A stretch of 64,000 nucleotides of DNA from Alteromonas sp. LOR (lineage in GTDB: Bacteria; Pseudomonadota; Gammaproteobacteria; Enterobacterales; Alteromonadaceae): the NCBI RefSeq assembly GCF_000753865.1, contig NZ_JQFW01000040.1, positions 1 to 64,000 of the forward strand, written 5' to 3'. This document shows, piece by piece, positions 1-9,825 of the stretch (position 1 is its first letter; each line of letters begins with the position of its first letter). The position numbers and the translations under genes are program-made. Under the pieces are notes generated by a model. The model ran no database searches, was not told the DNA's origin, and saw nothing but the letters and a program-made list of their open reading frames with translations.

Positions 1-42
1 AGTGTGGGGTTTCCCCATGTGAGAGTAGGACACTGCCAGGTC
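1..42 (+). rRNA. rrf: 5S ribosomal RNA, 3' end only
   Basis: The first 42 bases match the 3' part of a gammaproteobacterial 5S rRNA: the GTGTGGGG / CCCCAT hairpin followed by GAGAGTAGG and the CTGCCAGG end that closes the terminal stem. The 5' part lies outside the window, so an rRNA operon ends here on the + strand. A rho-independent terminator follows within about 10 bases, which fits the end of an rrn operon. Recognition is from the conserved sequence only. Confidence 0.93.
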
Positions 43-50
43 CCATTAAG

Positions 51-77
51 AAAAACCCGCCTAACGGCGGGTTTTTT
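51..77 (+). terminator. Rho-independent terminator of the rRNA operon
   Basis: AACCCGCC and GGCGGGTT form a perfect 8-bp stem with a TAAC loop, followed by a run of T. It lies just after the 5S end and should terminate the rRNA operon. Confidence 0.93.
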
Positions 78-84
78 GCTTTCA

Positions 85-376
85 GCCCCAAAAAAATAAT
101 GGGGGTCAGAACCGCATTAATCCCCCAATTACATTCATTACATCGAACCTACCGAAGATAAAACAGGGTCAGAACCCAATTTATTGTTATTTTTAGCGCT
201 GAACTCTGACTATCGAACTCAAAAATAAATGGGGTCAGATCCCCATTAATCGCCAATCTCAACAAACATAATCAAACTCAGCGCTCATAAAGGAGGAACA
301 GAAACCTACTGTTGTTATCTATAGGCTCAAACTAGAATAGCCAACAGAAAATGTGGACCTGGCCCCCTTTATTACT
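85..376. repeat. Tandem ~292-bp repeat, copy 1, rich in GGGGTCAG motifs
   Basis: This is the first of two adjacent, highly similar ~292-bp units, each starting GCCCCAAAAAAATAATGG. Inside are short partly palindromic motifs of the type GGGGTCAGATCCCCATTAAT (about 231-250), with degenerate versions near 105, 165 and 352. Motifs of this kind are known as REP-like elements associated with single-strand (Y1/RAYT) transposases in gammaproteobacteria. No transposase gene is present here, so the link is an inference. No credible coding sequence lies in the unit. Confidence 0.8.
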
Positions 377-668
377 GCCCCAAAAAAATAATGGGGGTCA
401 GGTCCGCATTTATCCCCCAATTACATTCATTACATCCAACCTAACGACATAAAACAGGGGCAGAACCCAATATATAGTCGTGTTCAGTGTTTAATTCTGG
501 CTATCGAACTCAAAAATAAATGGGGTCAGATCCCCATTAATCGCCAATCTCAACAAACATAATCAAACTCAGCGCTCATAGAAGAGGAACAGAACTCTAC
601 TGTTGTTACCTATAGGCTCAAACTAGAATAGTTAACAGAAATTGTGGACCTGATCTCCTTTATTATTT
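377..668. repeat. Tandem ~292-bp repeat, copy 2
   Basis: Second copy of the preceding unit in the same orientation. Its second half (from about 505) is nearly identical to copy 1; the first half is more diverged around 445-500. A further GGTTCTGACCCCATTTATTC motif at about 673-692 looks like the start of another unit or a terminal motif in inverse orientation. Together the two copies fill almost the whole gap between the rRNA terminator and the next gene. Confidence 0.8.
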
Positions 669-743
669 ATGTGGTTCTGACCCCATTTATTCTCTATTAT
701 CGGTGTTCGCTATTATTTTTGAATTATAAAAAGGGACTAACTG

Positions 744-1277
744 ATGTCAGAGAGAGTAATTTTAGAGGCGACGTTTAATCCATCGGTAAAGACCTACTGG
801 CTGGTCAGTCTATTGTTGTTTTCGACACTAATTGTAATAGGTATCCCTTTTCTCATAATTTCCATTCCATTGTTTTATTTTATTAGCGGCAGAACACTCG
901 CTGCCATGTCAGCCACTATTACTGAGCGTAAGTTGGTTGTAAAAAGAGGGATATTTAACAAGGAAGAGAAGTCGATACCCTTGGAAAAAATTACTGATGT
1001 GGCGATGGTTCAGGGCCCTCTAATGAGATTGTTTAATCTGCATCGATTATCGTTTGAAACCGCAGGTCAATCCGCGCAGGGCGCGTTAGTTTCGCTCATC
1101 GGTATAAATGATGCCGCTAACTTCAGAGAAACAATTCTAACCCAAAAAGACCAGAATGCATCTGGGATGAGGTCTACGTCAAACTCAACTGACAACGATC
1201 AAACTGAAATGTCGCTACTTATTGATAGTGTAAAGCGAATCGAAGTACTTTTGGAGAAGTTGGTTAACGCTAAATAA
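744..1277 (+). CDS. PH-domain (bPH2/YdbS-like) membrane protein
   Basis: 177 residues. Residues ~18-50 form a long hydrophobic stretch that reads as two closely spaced membrane segments. Residues ~55-130 look like a bacterial pleckstrin-homology domain (bPH2, formerly DUF304), with the typical pattern of an ITERKLVVKRGIF strand pair followed by IPLEKITDV. A polar tail of ~45 residues ends in a short amphipathic helix. Bacterial PH proteins of this type are membrane proteins of unknown function, sometimes linked to envelope stress. An AAGGGA Shine-Dalgarno sits just before the ATG. The gene stands alone between the repeat array and convergent gpmA. The family is likely; the role is unknown. 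Confidence 0.8.
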   Translation: MSERVILEATFNPSVKTYWLVSLLLFSTLIVIGIPFLIISIPLFYFISGRTLAAMSATITERKLVVKRGIFNKEEKSIPLEKITDVAMVQGPLMRLFNLHRLSFETAGQSAQGALVSLIGINDAANFRETILTQKDQNASGMRSTSNSTDNDQTEMSLLIDSVKRIEVLLEKLVNAK

Positions 1278-1335
1278 ATTATCGCTTGGAAAAGGTAATA
1301 AATTTTTCGCCCATAGCGCATTGATAAAAAACAAA

Positions 1336-1361
1336 AAAGCCAGCTGATTGCTGGCTTTTGT
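1336..1361. terminator. Bidirectional terminator between the PH protein and gpmA
   Basis: AAAAGCCAGC-TGATT-GCTGGCTTTT is a perfect stem with A and T tracts on both sides. It can serve the + strand PH-domain gene and the convergent gpmA. Confidence 0.85.
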
Positions 1362-1439
1362 AATTGAGTATTCTATAAGCTCTCTAGCCTTACGCTACAT
1401 GGCCCTAGACTATTTCGCTTTGCGGTAATTGGCCTTACG

Positions 1440-2186
1440 CTATTTCGCCTTACCTTGTTTTGCAACAGCATCCATCATTGCTTTGATAGCTTCTGGGTCG
1501 CCAAGATACTCTTTTGAAATAGGCTTAAGGTTTTCATCTAGTTCGTAAACTAAAGGAACGCCCGTAGGGATATTAAGTCCTAGTACTTCTTCATCAGACA
1601 TACCGTCTAAGTATTTCACCAAAGCACGCAAACTATTGCCGTGCGCTGCAATGATCACACGTTTACCATCTTGAATTTGAGGACGAATAACGTCATGCCA
1701 ATAGGGAAGCACACGCTCTATTGTCAACTTAAGACTTTCACCACGTGGTAATATTTCAGCATCTACATTGTTGTAGCGGCGATCATGCCCAGGGAAATGT
1801 TCACTGTCAGTTTCTACAGCCGGCGGTGGGGTATCAAAACTACGACGCCATACCTTCACTTGTTCTTCGCCATGCTTAGCAGCAGTTTCTGCTTTGTCTA
1901 AACCTGTAAGCGCACCATAGTGACGTTCGTTTAAACGCCAGTGACGTTCAACAGGTAGGTAGTGTTGGCCCATCTCTGCAAGTGCGATATTCAGTGTTTT
2001 GATTGCGCGAAGCAATACAGACGTGTAAGCCTGATCGAATTCGAATCCTGCTTCCTTAAGCATCTGACCAGCGGTTGTTGCTTGCGCAATACCAGTATCG
2101 GTCAATTCAACGTCATGCCACCCAGTGAAACGATTTTCTAAGTTCCACTGACTCTCTCCGTGACGAATAAGTACCAATTTATACAT
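1440..2186 (-). CDS. gpmA: 2,3-bisphosphoglycerate-dependent phosphoglycerate mutase
   Basis: 248 residues, the usual length of cofactor-dependent phosphoglycerate mutase. It interconverts 3- and 2-phosphoglycerate in glycolysis and gluconeogenesis in the cytosol. The phospho-acceptor motif [10 protein letters not shown] (His near residue 9) opens the protein. [12 protein letters not shown] carries the catalytic Glu, and the second catalytic His is in [10 protein letters not shown] near residue 182. The C-terminal tail is lysine-rich, as in E. coli GpmA. It is monocistronic and convergent with the PH-domain gene. A short imperfect duplication of its 3' end (ccttacgctatttcgc versus ccttacgctacatggc) lies just past the stop. 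Confidence 0.97.
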   Translation of the reverse strand: MYKLVLIRHGESQWNLENRFTGWHDVELTDTGIAQATTAGQMLKEAGFEFDQAYTSVLLRAIKTLNIALAEMGQHYLPVERHWRLNERHYGALTGLDKAETAAKHGEEQVKVWRRSFDTPPPAVETDSEHFPGHDRRYNNVDAEILPRGESLKLTIERVLPYWHDVIRPQIQDGKRVIIAAHGNSLRALVKYLDGMSDEEVLGLNIPTGVPLVYELDENLKPISKEYLGDPEAIKAMMDAVAKQGKAK

Positions 2187-2368
2187 AGTTGGGCTACCTG
2201 CGGGGGTTGAGTAAAATTGCCTAACAGCCTATAAAATTTAGACGTGCAGACGTATATTCAAGATTTGTGTAATATCATCCTTGATCGGCGATAAAAAATC
2301 CAGCGTCAACCCCTATAAAATCTGAGGTAAGACCAAACTAAAATAAAGAAGTGTTGCGCAAGTGGGCG

Positions 2369-2827
2369 CTATATAAATTTGCTCATACTCGGATGATATG
2401 TGTCCAACCAGAGCGCAATTGACGGATCGTCGATAAAGCTAAAATCCTCAAAATCGAACCCCGGCGCTACTGTACAACCCACTAAGCTATAATCTCCAGT
2501 ACTGAACGCCGCTTGATAATTGCCAGCAGGCACAATATCGACATAACCCTTTTCTTGGCTACCTATTGTTTTCTGCGTAAGCGTTTTATCGTGTAATTGA
2601 ATTAATTGTAACGGTGCACCTTCATAATGATTCCACACCTCATCATGAAGCACGCGATGGAAGCGGCTCATTTCGCCTTTTAGTAAAAGAAAGTAAATAT
2701 GGGTGAGCGCAGCTCGGGGTTGTCCATGTGCATGAGACATAGTTGTACTTGCTGATTTATAGACTTGTTTAAAATATCCGCCTTCTGGATGTGGGGCTAA
2801 ATCATATTTTTGAATAAGTGGGTGCAT
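2369..2827 (-). CDS. Cupin superfamily protein (DUF985/cupin_5)
   Basis: 152 residues resembling the DUF985 cupin family (yeast YML079-like). It opens with the family signature LAPHPEGGYFKQVY, has HIYFLL strand patterns and the SRFHRVLHDEVWNHYEG block that supplies putative metal/ligand-binding His and Glu, and ends with VAPGFDFEDFSF and a short tail. The family folds as a single-domain beta-barrel of unknown substrate. It is divergent from acnA, and the 334-bp gap between them presumably carries both promoters. The family call is confident; the function is unknown. Confidence 0.88.
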   Translation of the reverse strand: MHPLIQKYDLAPHPEGGYFKQVYKSASTTMSHAHGQPRAALTHIYFLLLKGEMSRFHRVLHDEVWNHYEGAPLQLIQLHDKTLTQKTIGSQEKGYVDIVPAGNYQAAFSTGDYSLVGCTVAPGFDFEDFSFIDDPSIALWLDTYHPSMSKFI

Positions 2828-3161
2828 ACGCTTTATTCTTTTTGTCAGTGGGTTGGTATAGGTTTGGTAACTCCAATTCTATACCTATGACACACGAACA
2901 GTAAAAACTAAAACGAGAAGCTCGGCAACAAAGCAGACCCTTACTTGGTAACCTACAATGATAAATATAAGGTAATAGTACGCTAACTAAATAGATGAGT
3001 TGAAAAATACCACATTACATGAACTTTTTTTCATGTCTAATGCGTATAAGAATTAGCAGCTGAACGTTTAGGTGTACACGCTGCACTCTAGGTCTTTCCT
3101 AAAGTCTTCTCGTTCAGCGAACATTATAGAATTCGAACAGGCAAATAAGGATAGTGACCAT
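2828..3161. promoter_or_regulatory. Divergent promoter region before acnA with a perfect inverted repeat
   Basis: This 334-bp spacer separates the cupin gene from acnA. It holds the perfect inverted repeat ACATGAA-CTTTTT-TTCATGT at 3017-3036, which could be an operator or a short hairpin. It lies ~125 bp before the acnA start, so the acnA leader may be long. No convincing -35/-10 pair was fixed by eye. Confidence 0.4.
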
Positions 3162-5879
3162 ATGACCTATAAGTCTTTTTCAGACCTTGAAGTAAAGGGT
3201 AAAACTTTCAAGGCTATCAATCTCGACAGCATCAATGAAAAGTACGCACTCGATCGCCTTCCCTTTTGCATCAAGGTACTTTTAGAAAATCTGGTTCGCC
3301 ATGAGGACAAAGAATTTGTCTCTAGCGAAGATATTGAACATGTTGCTAAGTGGGATACATCAAACAACGAAGAACTCGAAGTTTCTTTCGTCCCTGCAAG
3401 AGTTATTCTGCAAGATTTTACCGGTGTTCCGGCTATTGTCGATTTAGCGGCTATGCGCGATGCAGTAGACCGTCTTGGCGGAGACGCTCAAGCTATTAAT
3501 CCGTTAAACCCAGTAGAGCTCGTCATTGACCACTCCGTAATGGTCGACCATTTCGCAGAAGAAAATGCCCTACAGAAAAACACTGATATAGAAATTGAGA
3601 GAAACCGCGAACGTTATCAGTTCCTGAAGTGGGGACAGTCTAGTTTCGACAATTTCAAAGTGGTGCCTCCAGGTCGTGGTATCGTCCACCAAGTCAACCT
3701 TGAATACCTAGCGCGTTGTGCGTTCACTAAAGAAACGGATGAAGGCAACTTCGTTTATCCAGATACCTTAGTCGGTACAGATTCTCACACCACAATGATT
3801 AATGGCTTAGGCGTACTAGGTTGGGGTGTGGGCGGTATCGAAGCTGAAGCCGCCATGCTGGGTCAGCCTGTAACCATGCTATTACCTAATGTTGTGGGCT
3901 TTAAATTAGAGGGTAAGCTTCCTGCTGGAGTGACTGCCACTGATATGGTACTTACCATCACTCAACAGCTTAGGTCGCACGGTGTTGTGGGTAAATTTGT
4001 TGAGTTCTTTGGTCCAGGCTTGAAGCATCTTACTACAGCCGACCGAGCCACTATTGCCAATATGGCACCAGAATACGGTGCTACGTGCGGAATTTTCCCC
4101 ATTGACGATGTAGCTCTTGATTATCTTCGCTTAACTGGCCGAGATGAGGCGCAAATTGAGCTTGTTGAGAAGTACGCTAAGTACAGTTCGCTATGGCATG
4201 ACGACTACTCAAAAGACGCTGAATATCACGAAACACTTGAGCTGAACTTAAACGACGTAGTTCCCTCTATTGCAGGGCCTAAACGTCCGCAAGATAAAAT
4301 TGCGCTCGATAAAGCGGCTGAAGCATTTAACGAATGGCATCGCTCACAAATTGATGTGAAGGTACTTGATGAAGAAACAGAATTTGTGGCCGAGGGCGGT
4401 CTAGTCGGCGGCAGTGATGTTGACGAAGAACATGATTCCTATGTGAATTTCAGAAATAGCAAATTCAATTTAGAAGATGGGGCAATAGTAATTGCGGCCA
4501 TCACGAGTTGTACAAACACCTCTAACCCCTCTGTACTTGTGGCCGCAGGATTATTAGCACAAAAAGCAGCAGAGAAAGGGTTAACCAGTAAGCCGTGGGT
4601 AAAAACTTCTCTTGCACCAGGTTCGCAAGTAGTAACCCAGTACTTGGAAGATGCCAATTTGATGGCGCCATTAGAAGCGCTTGGTTTTAACTTGGTAGGA
4701 TATGGGTGTACAACATGTATTGGTAACTCGGGGCCGCTACCCGACCCTATTACCGATGCCATAAGAAAAGCTAAACTCACTGTTACCTCTGTTCTGTCGG
4801 GCAACCGAAACTTCGAGGGGCGTATTCACCCAGATGTTGCTGCAAACTATTTAGCTTCACCGCCGCTTGTCGTGGCTTATGCATTAGCAGGCAACATGAA
4901 CGCGGATATTACTAAGGAGCCTTTAGGTAAATCTAAAGATGGCGAGCCTGTATATCTCAAAGATATATGGCCTTCAGAAGAAGAAATTCAAAAGTACATT
5001 ACTGAAAACGTAACCGGTGCACTCTTTAAAGAAAAGTATGCAGATGTGTTTAAGGGCAGCGGTGAGTGGAACGAGCTGAGTGTTAGTGAAACGTCGGTCT
5101 ACGATTGGCCTGATTCAACGTACATCAAGCATCCTCCGTTCTTCGAGGTGATGGAGAAAGAACCGGCTGCGCTTCAATCTATCGAAAATGCACGGTGTTT
5201 GGTAAAAGTGGGCGATTCAATCACTACCGACCATATTTCACCGGCGGGGGCCATTGCGCCAGATAGCCCTGCAGGTGAATATCTCCAAGCTCAGGGCGTC
5301 GATCCAAAAGACTTCAACTCTTATGGCTCACGTAGGGGTAATCATGAAGTCATGATGCGAGGTACATTTGCCAATGTGCGCTTGCAAAACCAATTAGCAC
5401 CGGGCACGAAAGGAAGCGCTACAACCCATTATCCAAGCGGCGATAGCATGTCTATATTTCATGCTGCTATGCGCTACAAAGACGATGGCGTACCAGCTGT
5501 AGTAATCGGCGGAAAAGAATATGGTACCGGCTCAAGCAGAGACTGGGCTGCCAAAGGACCCTCGCTAATGGGTGTGAAGGCTGTGCTAGCAGAAAGTTAC
5601 GAGCGTATTCACCGTTCTAACTTGATTGGCATGGGAATACTACCGCTACAGTTTAAAGAAGGCGACTCTGCATCTTCTTTAGACATAAAAGGCAATGAAT
5701 CTTTCTCAATTGAGCCTGTAGAGCGAGGCCAGAAAGAGGTTAGCGTAACAATGGAAACCGATGACGGAGAGTCGAAAGTATTTAGCATGGACATTAGAAT
5801 AGATACGTCTAATGAGTTTACTTACTTTGAGAATGGCGGGATCCTTCATTACGTTATCCGTGAATATCTCCGTAAATAA
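3162..5879 (+). CDS. acnA: Aconitate hydratase A
   Basis: 905 residues from the ATG at 3162 (E. coli AcnA is 891). It is the TCA-cycle enzyme isomerising citrate to isocitrate via cis-aconitate, using a [4Fe-4S] cluster. Cluster ligands are visible as Cys450 in SCTNTSNPS and Cys516/Cys519 in GYGCTTCIGNSGPL. The C-terminal swivel domain carries YGSRRGNHEVMMRGTFANVR and the substrate-binding GSSRDWAAKGP. The frame stays open upstream to a GTG at 3072, but that extension is not family-like, and AAGG at 3147-3150 is placed for the internal ATG. It is monocistronic, ending in the bidirectional terminator before gspE. Confidence 0.95.
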   Translation: MTYKSFSDLEVKGKTFKAINLDSINEKYALDRLPFCIKVLLENLVRHEDKEFVSSEDIEHVAKWDTSNNEELEVSFVPARVILQDFTGVPAIVDLAAMRDAVDRLGGDAQAINPLNPVELVIDHSVMVDHFAEENALQKNTDIEIERNRERYQFLKWGQSSFDNFKVVPPGRGIVHQVNLEYLARCAFTKETDEGNFVYPDTLVGTDSHTTMINGLGVLGWGVGGIEAEAAMLGQPVTMLLPNVVGFKLEGKLPAGVTATDMVLTITQQLRSHGVVGKFVEFFGPGLKHLTTADRATIANMAPEYGATCGIFPIDDVALDYLRLTGRDEAQIELVEKYAKYSSLWHDDYSKDAEYHETLELNLNDVVPSIAGPKRPQDKIALDKAAEAFNEWHRSQIDVKVLDEETEFVAEGGLVGGSDVDEEHDSYVNFRNSKFNLEDGAIVIAAITSCTNTSNPSVLVAAGLLAQKAAEKGLTSKPWVKTSLAPGSQVVTQYLEDANLMAPLEALGFNLVGYGCTTCIGNSGPLPDPITDAIRKAKLTVTSVLSGNRNFEGRIHPDVAANYLASPPLVVAYALAGNMNADITKEPLGKSKDGEPVYLKDIWPSEEEIQKYITENVTGALFKEKYADVFKGSGEWNELSVSETSVYDWPDSTYIKHPPFFEVMEKEPAALQSIENARCLVKVGDSITTDHISPAGAIAPDSPAGEYLQAQGVDPKDFNSYGSRRGNHEVMMRGTFANVRLQNQLAPGTKGSATTHYPSGDSMSIFHAAMRYKDDGVPAVVIGGKEYGTGSSRDWAAKGPSLMGVKAVLAESYERIHRSNLIGMGILPLQFKEGDSASSLDIKGNESFSIEPVERGQKEVSVTMETDDGESKVFSMDIRIDTSNEFTYFENGGILHYVIREYLRK

Positions 5880-5943
5880 AGAGATGTTTCGATAAGGTCT
5901 TAATATAAAAATGGGTCTTTTCGATATAAGCGCTCACAAAGAA

Positions 5944-5974
5944 AAAGGCCTTCGTTATTACGAAGGCCTTTTTT
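5944..5974. terminator. Bidirectional terminator between acnA and the GspE-like gene
   Basis: AAAGGCCTTCG and CGAAGGCCTTT form a perfect 11-bp stem with a 6-base loop, with an A-tract before and a T-tract after. It serves both convergent genes. Confidence 0.9.
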
Positions 5975-5998
5975 ATTAGTTTTTTTAAGTCTCTTCTA

Positions 5999-8215
5999 TT
6001 AATCGCCACTGACTATTTGCACTTGTGCTAAATCAGTATCGCCTTTAAGTACTTTAAAGATGGCGTCTTGTACCAGAGTACGCATGCCATCATCGGTGGC
6101 TTGCTTTTTCATCTGCGCTACACTCGATTCTTTGTATACTAGCGAGCGAAGTTCGGGTGTCATACCAAGTAATTCATGAACACCCGTTCTGCCTTTATAA
6201 CCCGTGTTACCACATTCTGAGCAACCTTTTGCTTTATAAAGCTCCGGAATCCCAGAGAGGTTGAGCTCATGCATTTGGTCTTTACCATACTGGCGCTCAA
6301 TAAACGCCATATCGGTATCTGATGCTACGTATTTTTCTTTACACTTCCCGCACAGCGTTCGAATAAGACGCTGGGCAAGTATACCTACACAGGCATCTGA
6401 AAAGTTAACCGGGTCTAACCCTAAATCGAGCAAGCGAGTAATTGTTTCCGGCGCCGAGTTTGTATGCAGGGTAGATAATACCAAGTGACCTGTCAGTGAC
6501 GCTTCAATACCCGCATGAGCCGTTTCTTTGTCTCGCATCTCACCGATAAGAATAATATCTGGATCAGCACGTAAGAACGCACGCAATGCATTGGCAAAGG
6601 TGAAACCAATTTTGGGGCTTACTTGAACTTGCTGTAAACCAGGCTGTGTAATTTCCACCGGATCTTCAGCAGTCCATATCTTTTTCTCAGGGGTGTTTAA
6701 GTACCCAAGAATGGCATGCAGTGTCGTTGTTTTACCTGAACCTGTGGGCCCTACCACAAGAAGAATACCGTGGGGCTTTTTAATCATATCTTCAAGGCGG
6801 GCACGATTGTTGGGCGCCAAATTCATTTTATCTATTGGCATAGCACCGCCCGAGGCCAATATCCGCATTACTACGCCTTCACCTGCAACAGTGGGAATAG
6901 TCGCTACACGAACTTCAACAAGCTGACCGTTCATTCTAAAGGCTAGCTTACCGTCTTGAGGAACGCGTTTTTCGGCTATGTTCAAATTCGACATTATCTT
7001 AATACGGGCTATCACCGCATTATGGTGAGAGTGGGGCACTTGGTTCATGTCTCGACACACACCGTCTACGCGCATACGTACGCGGGTAGGGGCGTTCTTC
7101 TCAGGATCTATGTGAATATCTGACGCATTGAGTCGCTTCGCATCATGTAACACACGGCTTACCAAACGAACAACCGCCGGGGCGTCATCTGAAAGCTCAT
7201 CGAATTGGTCTTCTTTTTCATCACTAGACGTACCGATTTCATCTAGGATATCACTCATTTCACCGGGGCCGCCGCCACCGCTGTTCTCACCAAGGTATTG
7301 CAGTATTAAACTTGGTAGGCTAACCGCAATTTCATAGCTCTCTATACCCATTGCAGTCTCAATTTCCATGAGAAGCGCTGCGTTATTGGGTTCTGCCATT
7401 AATACGATGGGCTTATCGTGCGCATCAGCAATAACAGCAACATAGTTGCGTTTTAGATACGACACATTGAGTTTACTTTCATTTTCAAAGCGATGATATT
7501 TGTCGGGCAAGTAAGGAATAAAGGGCACTTGGTAATGAATAGAGAGAGAGTTACCAATTTCTTCTTCGGGAATACGATGTTCCGAAATAAGCCGTTGTAC
7601 AAACGCTCGAATATCTGGTGTCGATAAATTAAGCTCTTCTAATGTGTGCTCATCTAACAGGCTTTTGTGCACGAGTAAGTCGAATGGGTTATTCGTTCCA
7701 CCTAGCTCAAAACGAAATTTGTCCCCTAATATAAGTGCAAGTGCGTTACCCAATTTGAGATCATCTTGAGAAAAGGCGCTATCGGTCTTGTTGATGATTT
7801 GAATAACACCCATCAACACCCCTGCATTCATTATAGGAACGCATAGAATATTTTGGGTTTTGAAGTCGTTGTCTTTGTCGAACTTGCCTTCAAAGCGTAA
7901 TCTTGGATGAATACTTTGAAGCATTGTCGCGTTGTAGGGGTCGTCAATCACAACCGGTTTTTGCGACAGCGCAACGTACCCGGCTATCGACATCGCATTG
8001 ATGGGTACCTTTATCTCCAGCGTTTCCTTACCTGTCTTAAATCTTGCAACAAGATCTTGATGCTGGCGGCGACGCTGGAAAATACTCATCCGCTGAGCAC
8101 CAAACAACTCTAGAATAATTGGTTCGAGCAAACCATAGGCATCAAGTAACGTAGAGTGATTGTTTAATATGCGCTTGATTTGCGAAAATGTTTGTTGATT
8201 ATTAACTACTTCCAT
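5999..8215 (-). CDS. GspE/PilB-family secretion ATPase with N-terminal GAF domain
   Basis: 738 residues. Residues ~20-165 read as a GAF domain (SIAGYVALSQKPVVIDDPY, LCVPIMNAGVLMGVIQIINK). Residues ~180-310 resemble the N-terminal MshEN/GSPII_E_N domain. The C-terminal half is a type II secretion/type IV pilus ATPase: Walker A GPTGSGKTTT, Asp box and Walker B DPDIILIGEMRD, His box TGHLVLSTLHTNSA, and a zinc tetracysteine (CGKC...CSECGNTG). Such ATPases power pseudopilus or pilus assembly at the inner membrane. No secretin, pseudopilin or GspF gene is nearby, so it is an orphan. The GAF domain suggests control by a small ligand. The exact partner system cannot be told from the sequence. Confidence 0.9.
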   Translation of the reverse strand: MEVVNNQQTFSQIKRILNNHSTLLDAYGLLEPIILELFGAQRMSIFQRRRQHQDLVARFKTGKETLEIKVPINAMSIAGYVALSQKPVVIDDPYNATMLQSIHPRLRFEGKFDKDNDFKTQNILCVPIMNAGVLMGVIQIINKTDSAFSQDDLKLGNALALILGDKFRFELGGTNNPFDLLVHKSLLDEHTLEELNLSTPDIRAFVQRLISEHRIPEEEIGNSLSIHYQVPFIPYLPDKYHRFENESKLNVSYLKRNYVAVIADAHDKPIVLMAEPNNAALLMEIETAMGIESYEIAVSLPSLILQYLGENSGGGGPGEMSDILDEIGTSSDEKEDQFDELSDDAPAVVRLVSRVLHDAKRLNASDIHIDPEKNAPTRVRMRVDGVCRDMNQVPHSHHNAVIARIKIMSNLNIAEKRVPQDGKLAFRMNGQLVEVRVATIPTVAGEGVVMRILASGGAMPIDKMNLAPNNRARLEDMIKKPHGILLVVGPTGSGKTTTLHAILGYLNTPEKKIWTAEDPVEITQPGLQQVQVSPKIGFTFANALRAFLRADPDIILIGEMRDKETAHAGIEASLTGHLVLSTLHTNSAPETITRLLDLGLDPVNFSDACVGILAQRLIRTLCGKCKEKYVASDTDMAFIERQYGKDQMHELNLSGIPELYKAKGCSECGNTGYKGRTGVHELLGMTPELRSLVYKESSVAQMKKQATDDGMRTLVQDAIFKVLKGDTDLAQVQIVSGD

Positions 8216-8581
8216 ATTCCCACTACTTAACGGTGTGAAACCTTGTGCTTCATCCCTTTCTTACGAAAATGTTTGCACGTTGCTATCATGCGGCGAACAC
8301 GCTGCTAAATAGCTACTATATACCTACAACAACGGTAACGATATAGGTTTACGTAAACTGGAGCAACAATGGACGTGTAATAAGCGCTAGGCTACCCGTT
8401 TCAGGCTGAGGGCATTACATGCGCTAGGTTACAGGTAGCTTCGCTAGATGGTCTGTACTCAATCGCTTGGATCAAATCGAATACACTATTTCGATTGTGC
8501 TAATTCGATTGTACTAATTCGATTGTGTCGGGGTAAATTCATTTTTCTGTCATATATACGGTACAAAAAGCAAACTAGTAG
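8216..8581. repeat. Spacer before the S10 promoter with a 14-bp tandem repeat
   Basis: Gene-free stretch between the GspE-like gene and the S10 promoter. At 8490-8531 a 14-bp unit (TTCGATTGTGCTAA) is repeated three times with small changes. The rest shows nothing recognisable; a promoter for the minus-strand ATPase gene is expected here but was not identified. Confidence 0.6.
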
Positions 8582-8609
8582 TTGCATTGACGGTTAGCAT
8601 CTGTATAAT
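8582..8609 (+). promoter_or_regulatory. Putative sigma-70 promoter of the S10 operon
   Basis: A perfect -10 hexamer TATAAT at 8604-8609 is preceded at a 16-base spacing by a weak -35 (TTGCAT, 8582-8587). It is followed by a GC-rich start region (CGCGCCC), the discriminator pattern typical of stringently controlled ribosomal promoters. It lies ~230 bp before rpsJ, leaving room for a regulatory leader. Confidence 0.65.
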
Positions 8610-8614
8610 TCGCG

Positions 8615-9150
<536 letters not shown>

Positions 9151-9168
9151 CAAGAGAGGGTTATAACA

Positions 9169-9807
9169 ATGGCGATTGGTCTAATCGGTCGTAAAGTGGG
9201 TATGACTCGCATCTTCACTGAAGATGGCACGTCAATCCCTGTGACTGTTATTGAAGCGACCCCAAACCGTGTTACTCAGTTACGCACTGAAGAAACTGAC
9301 GGTTATCGCGCTCTTCAGGTTACTGCTGGAACTAAGAAAGCTAACCGCGTCAACAAAGCCGAAGCAGGTCACTTTGCTAAAGCTGGTGTTGAAGCTGGTC
9401 GCACTCTAGCAGAATTCCGCCTAGAAGATAACGAAGGTAACGATATTGAAGTAGGCGGTGAAATCACTGTTGAAATCTTTAACGATACCAAAAAGATTGA
9501 TGTCACTGGTACATCAAAAGGTAAAGGTTTTGCTGGCGCGATCAAACGTTGGAACTTTAGTTCTCAGCGTATGACTCACGGTAACTCTTTGTCTCACCGT
9601 GCTCCTGGTTCAATTGGCCAAAACCAATCACCAGGTAAAGTTTTCAAAGGCAAGAAAATGGCTGGTCAGCTTGGTAACAAGCAAGTGACTACGCAGTCTT
9701 TGGAAGTTGTACGTGTTGACGTAGAGAACGGCCTTATCCTTGTTAAAGGTGCCGTACCTGGCGCAACTGGCAATGACGTTATCGTCAAGCCAGCTGTTAA
9801 AGCGTAA
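9169..9807 (+). CDS. rplC: Large ribosomal subunit protein L3
   Basis: 212 residues, typical L3 ([20 protein letters not shown] start; [20 protein letters not shown] in the extended loop that reaches the peptidyl-transferase centre, including the Gln that PrmB methylates in E. coli). L3 is an early-assembly protein of the 50S subunit. Second gene of the operon, with a GAGAGGG Shine-Dalgarno upstream. Confidence 0.98.
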   Translation: MAIGLIGRKVGMTRIFTEDGTSIPVTVIEATPNRVTQLRTEETDGYRALQVTAGTKKANRVNKAEAGHFAKAGVEAGRTLAEFRLEDNEGNDIEVGGEITVEIFNDTKKIDVTGTSKGKGFAGAIKRWNFSSQRMTHGNSLSHRAPGSIGQNQSPGKVFKGKKMAGQLGNKQVTTQSLEVVRVDVENGLILVKGAVPGATGNDVIVKPAVKA

Positions 9808-9825
9808 CGTCTGGGGAGTGAACTG

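Noticed and set aside
85..668. GGGGTCAG motifs as CRISPR repeats
   Set aside because: Spacing is irregular, the intervening sequence is itself duplicated between the two copies, and motifs occur in both orientations.
3072..3161. Upstream GTG start for acnA
   Set aside because: The extra 30 residues are not family-like, and an AAGG site supports the ATG at 3162.
8587..8592. TTGACG as the -35 element of the S10 promoter
   Set aside because: It is only 11 bases from the TATAAT, too short for sigma-70; the weaker TTGCAT at the right distance was preferred.
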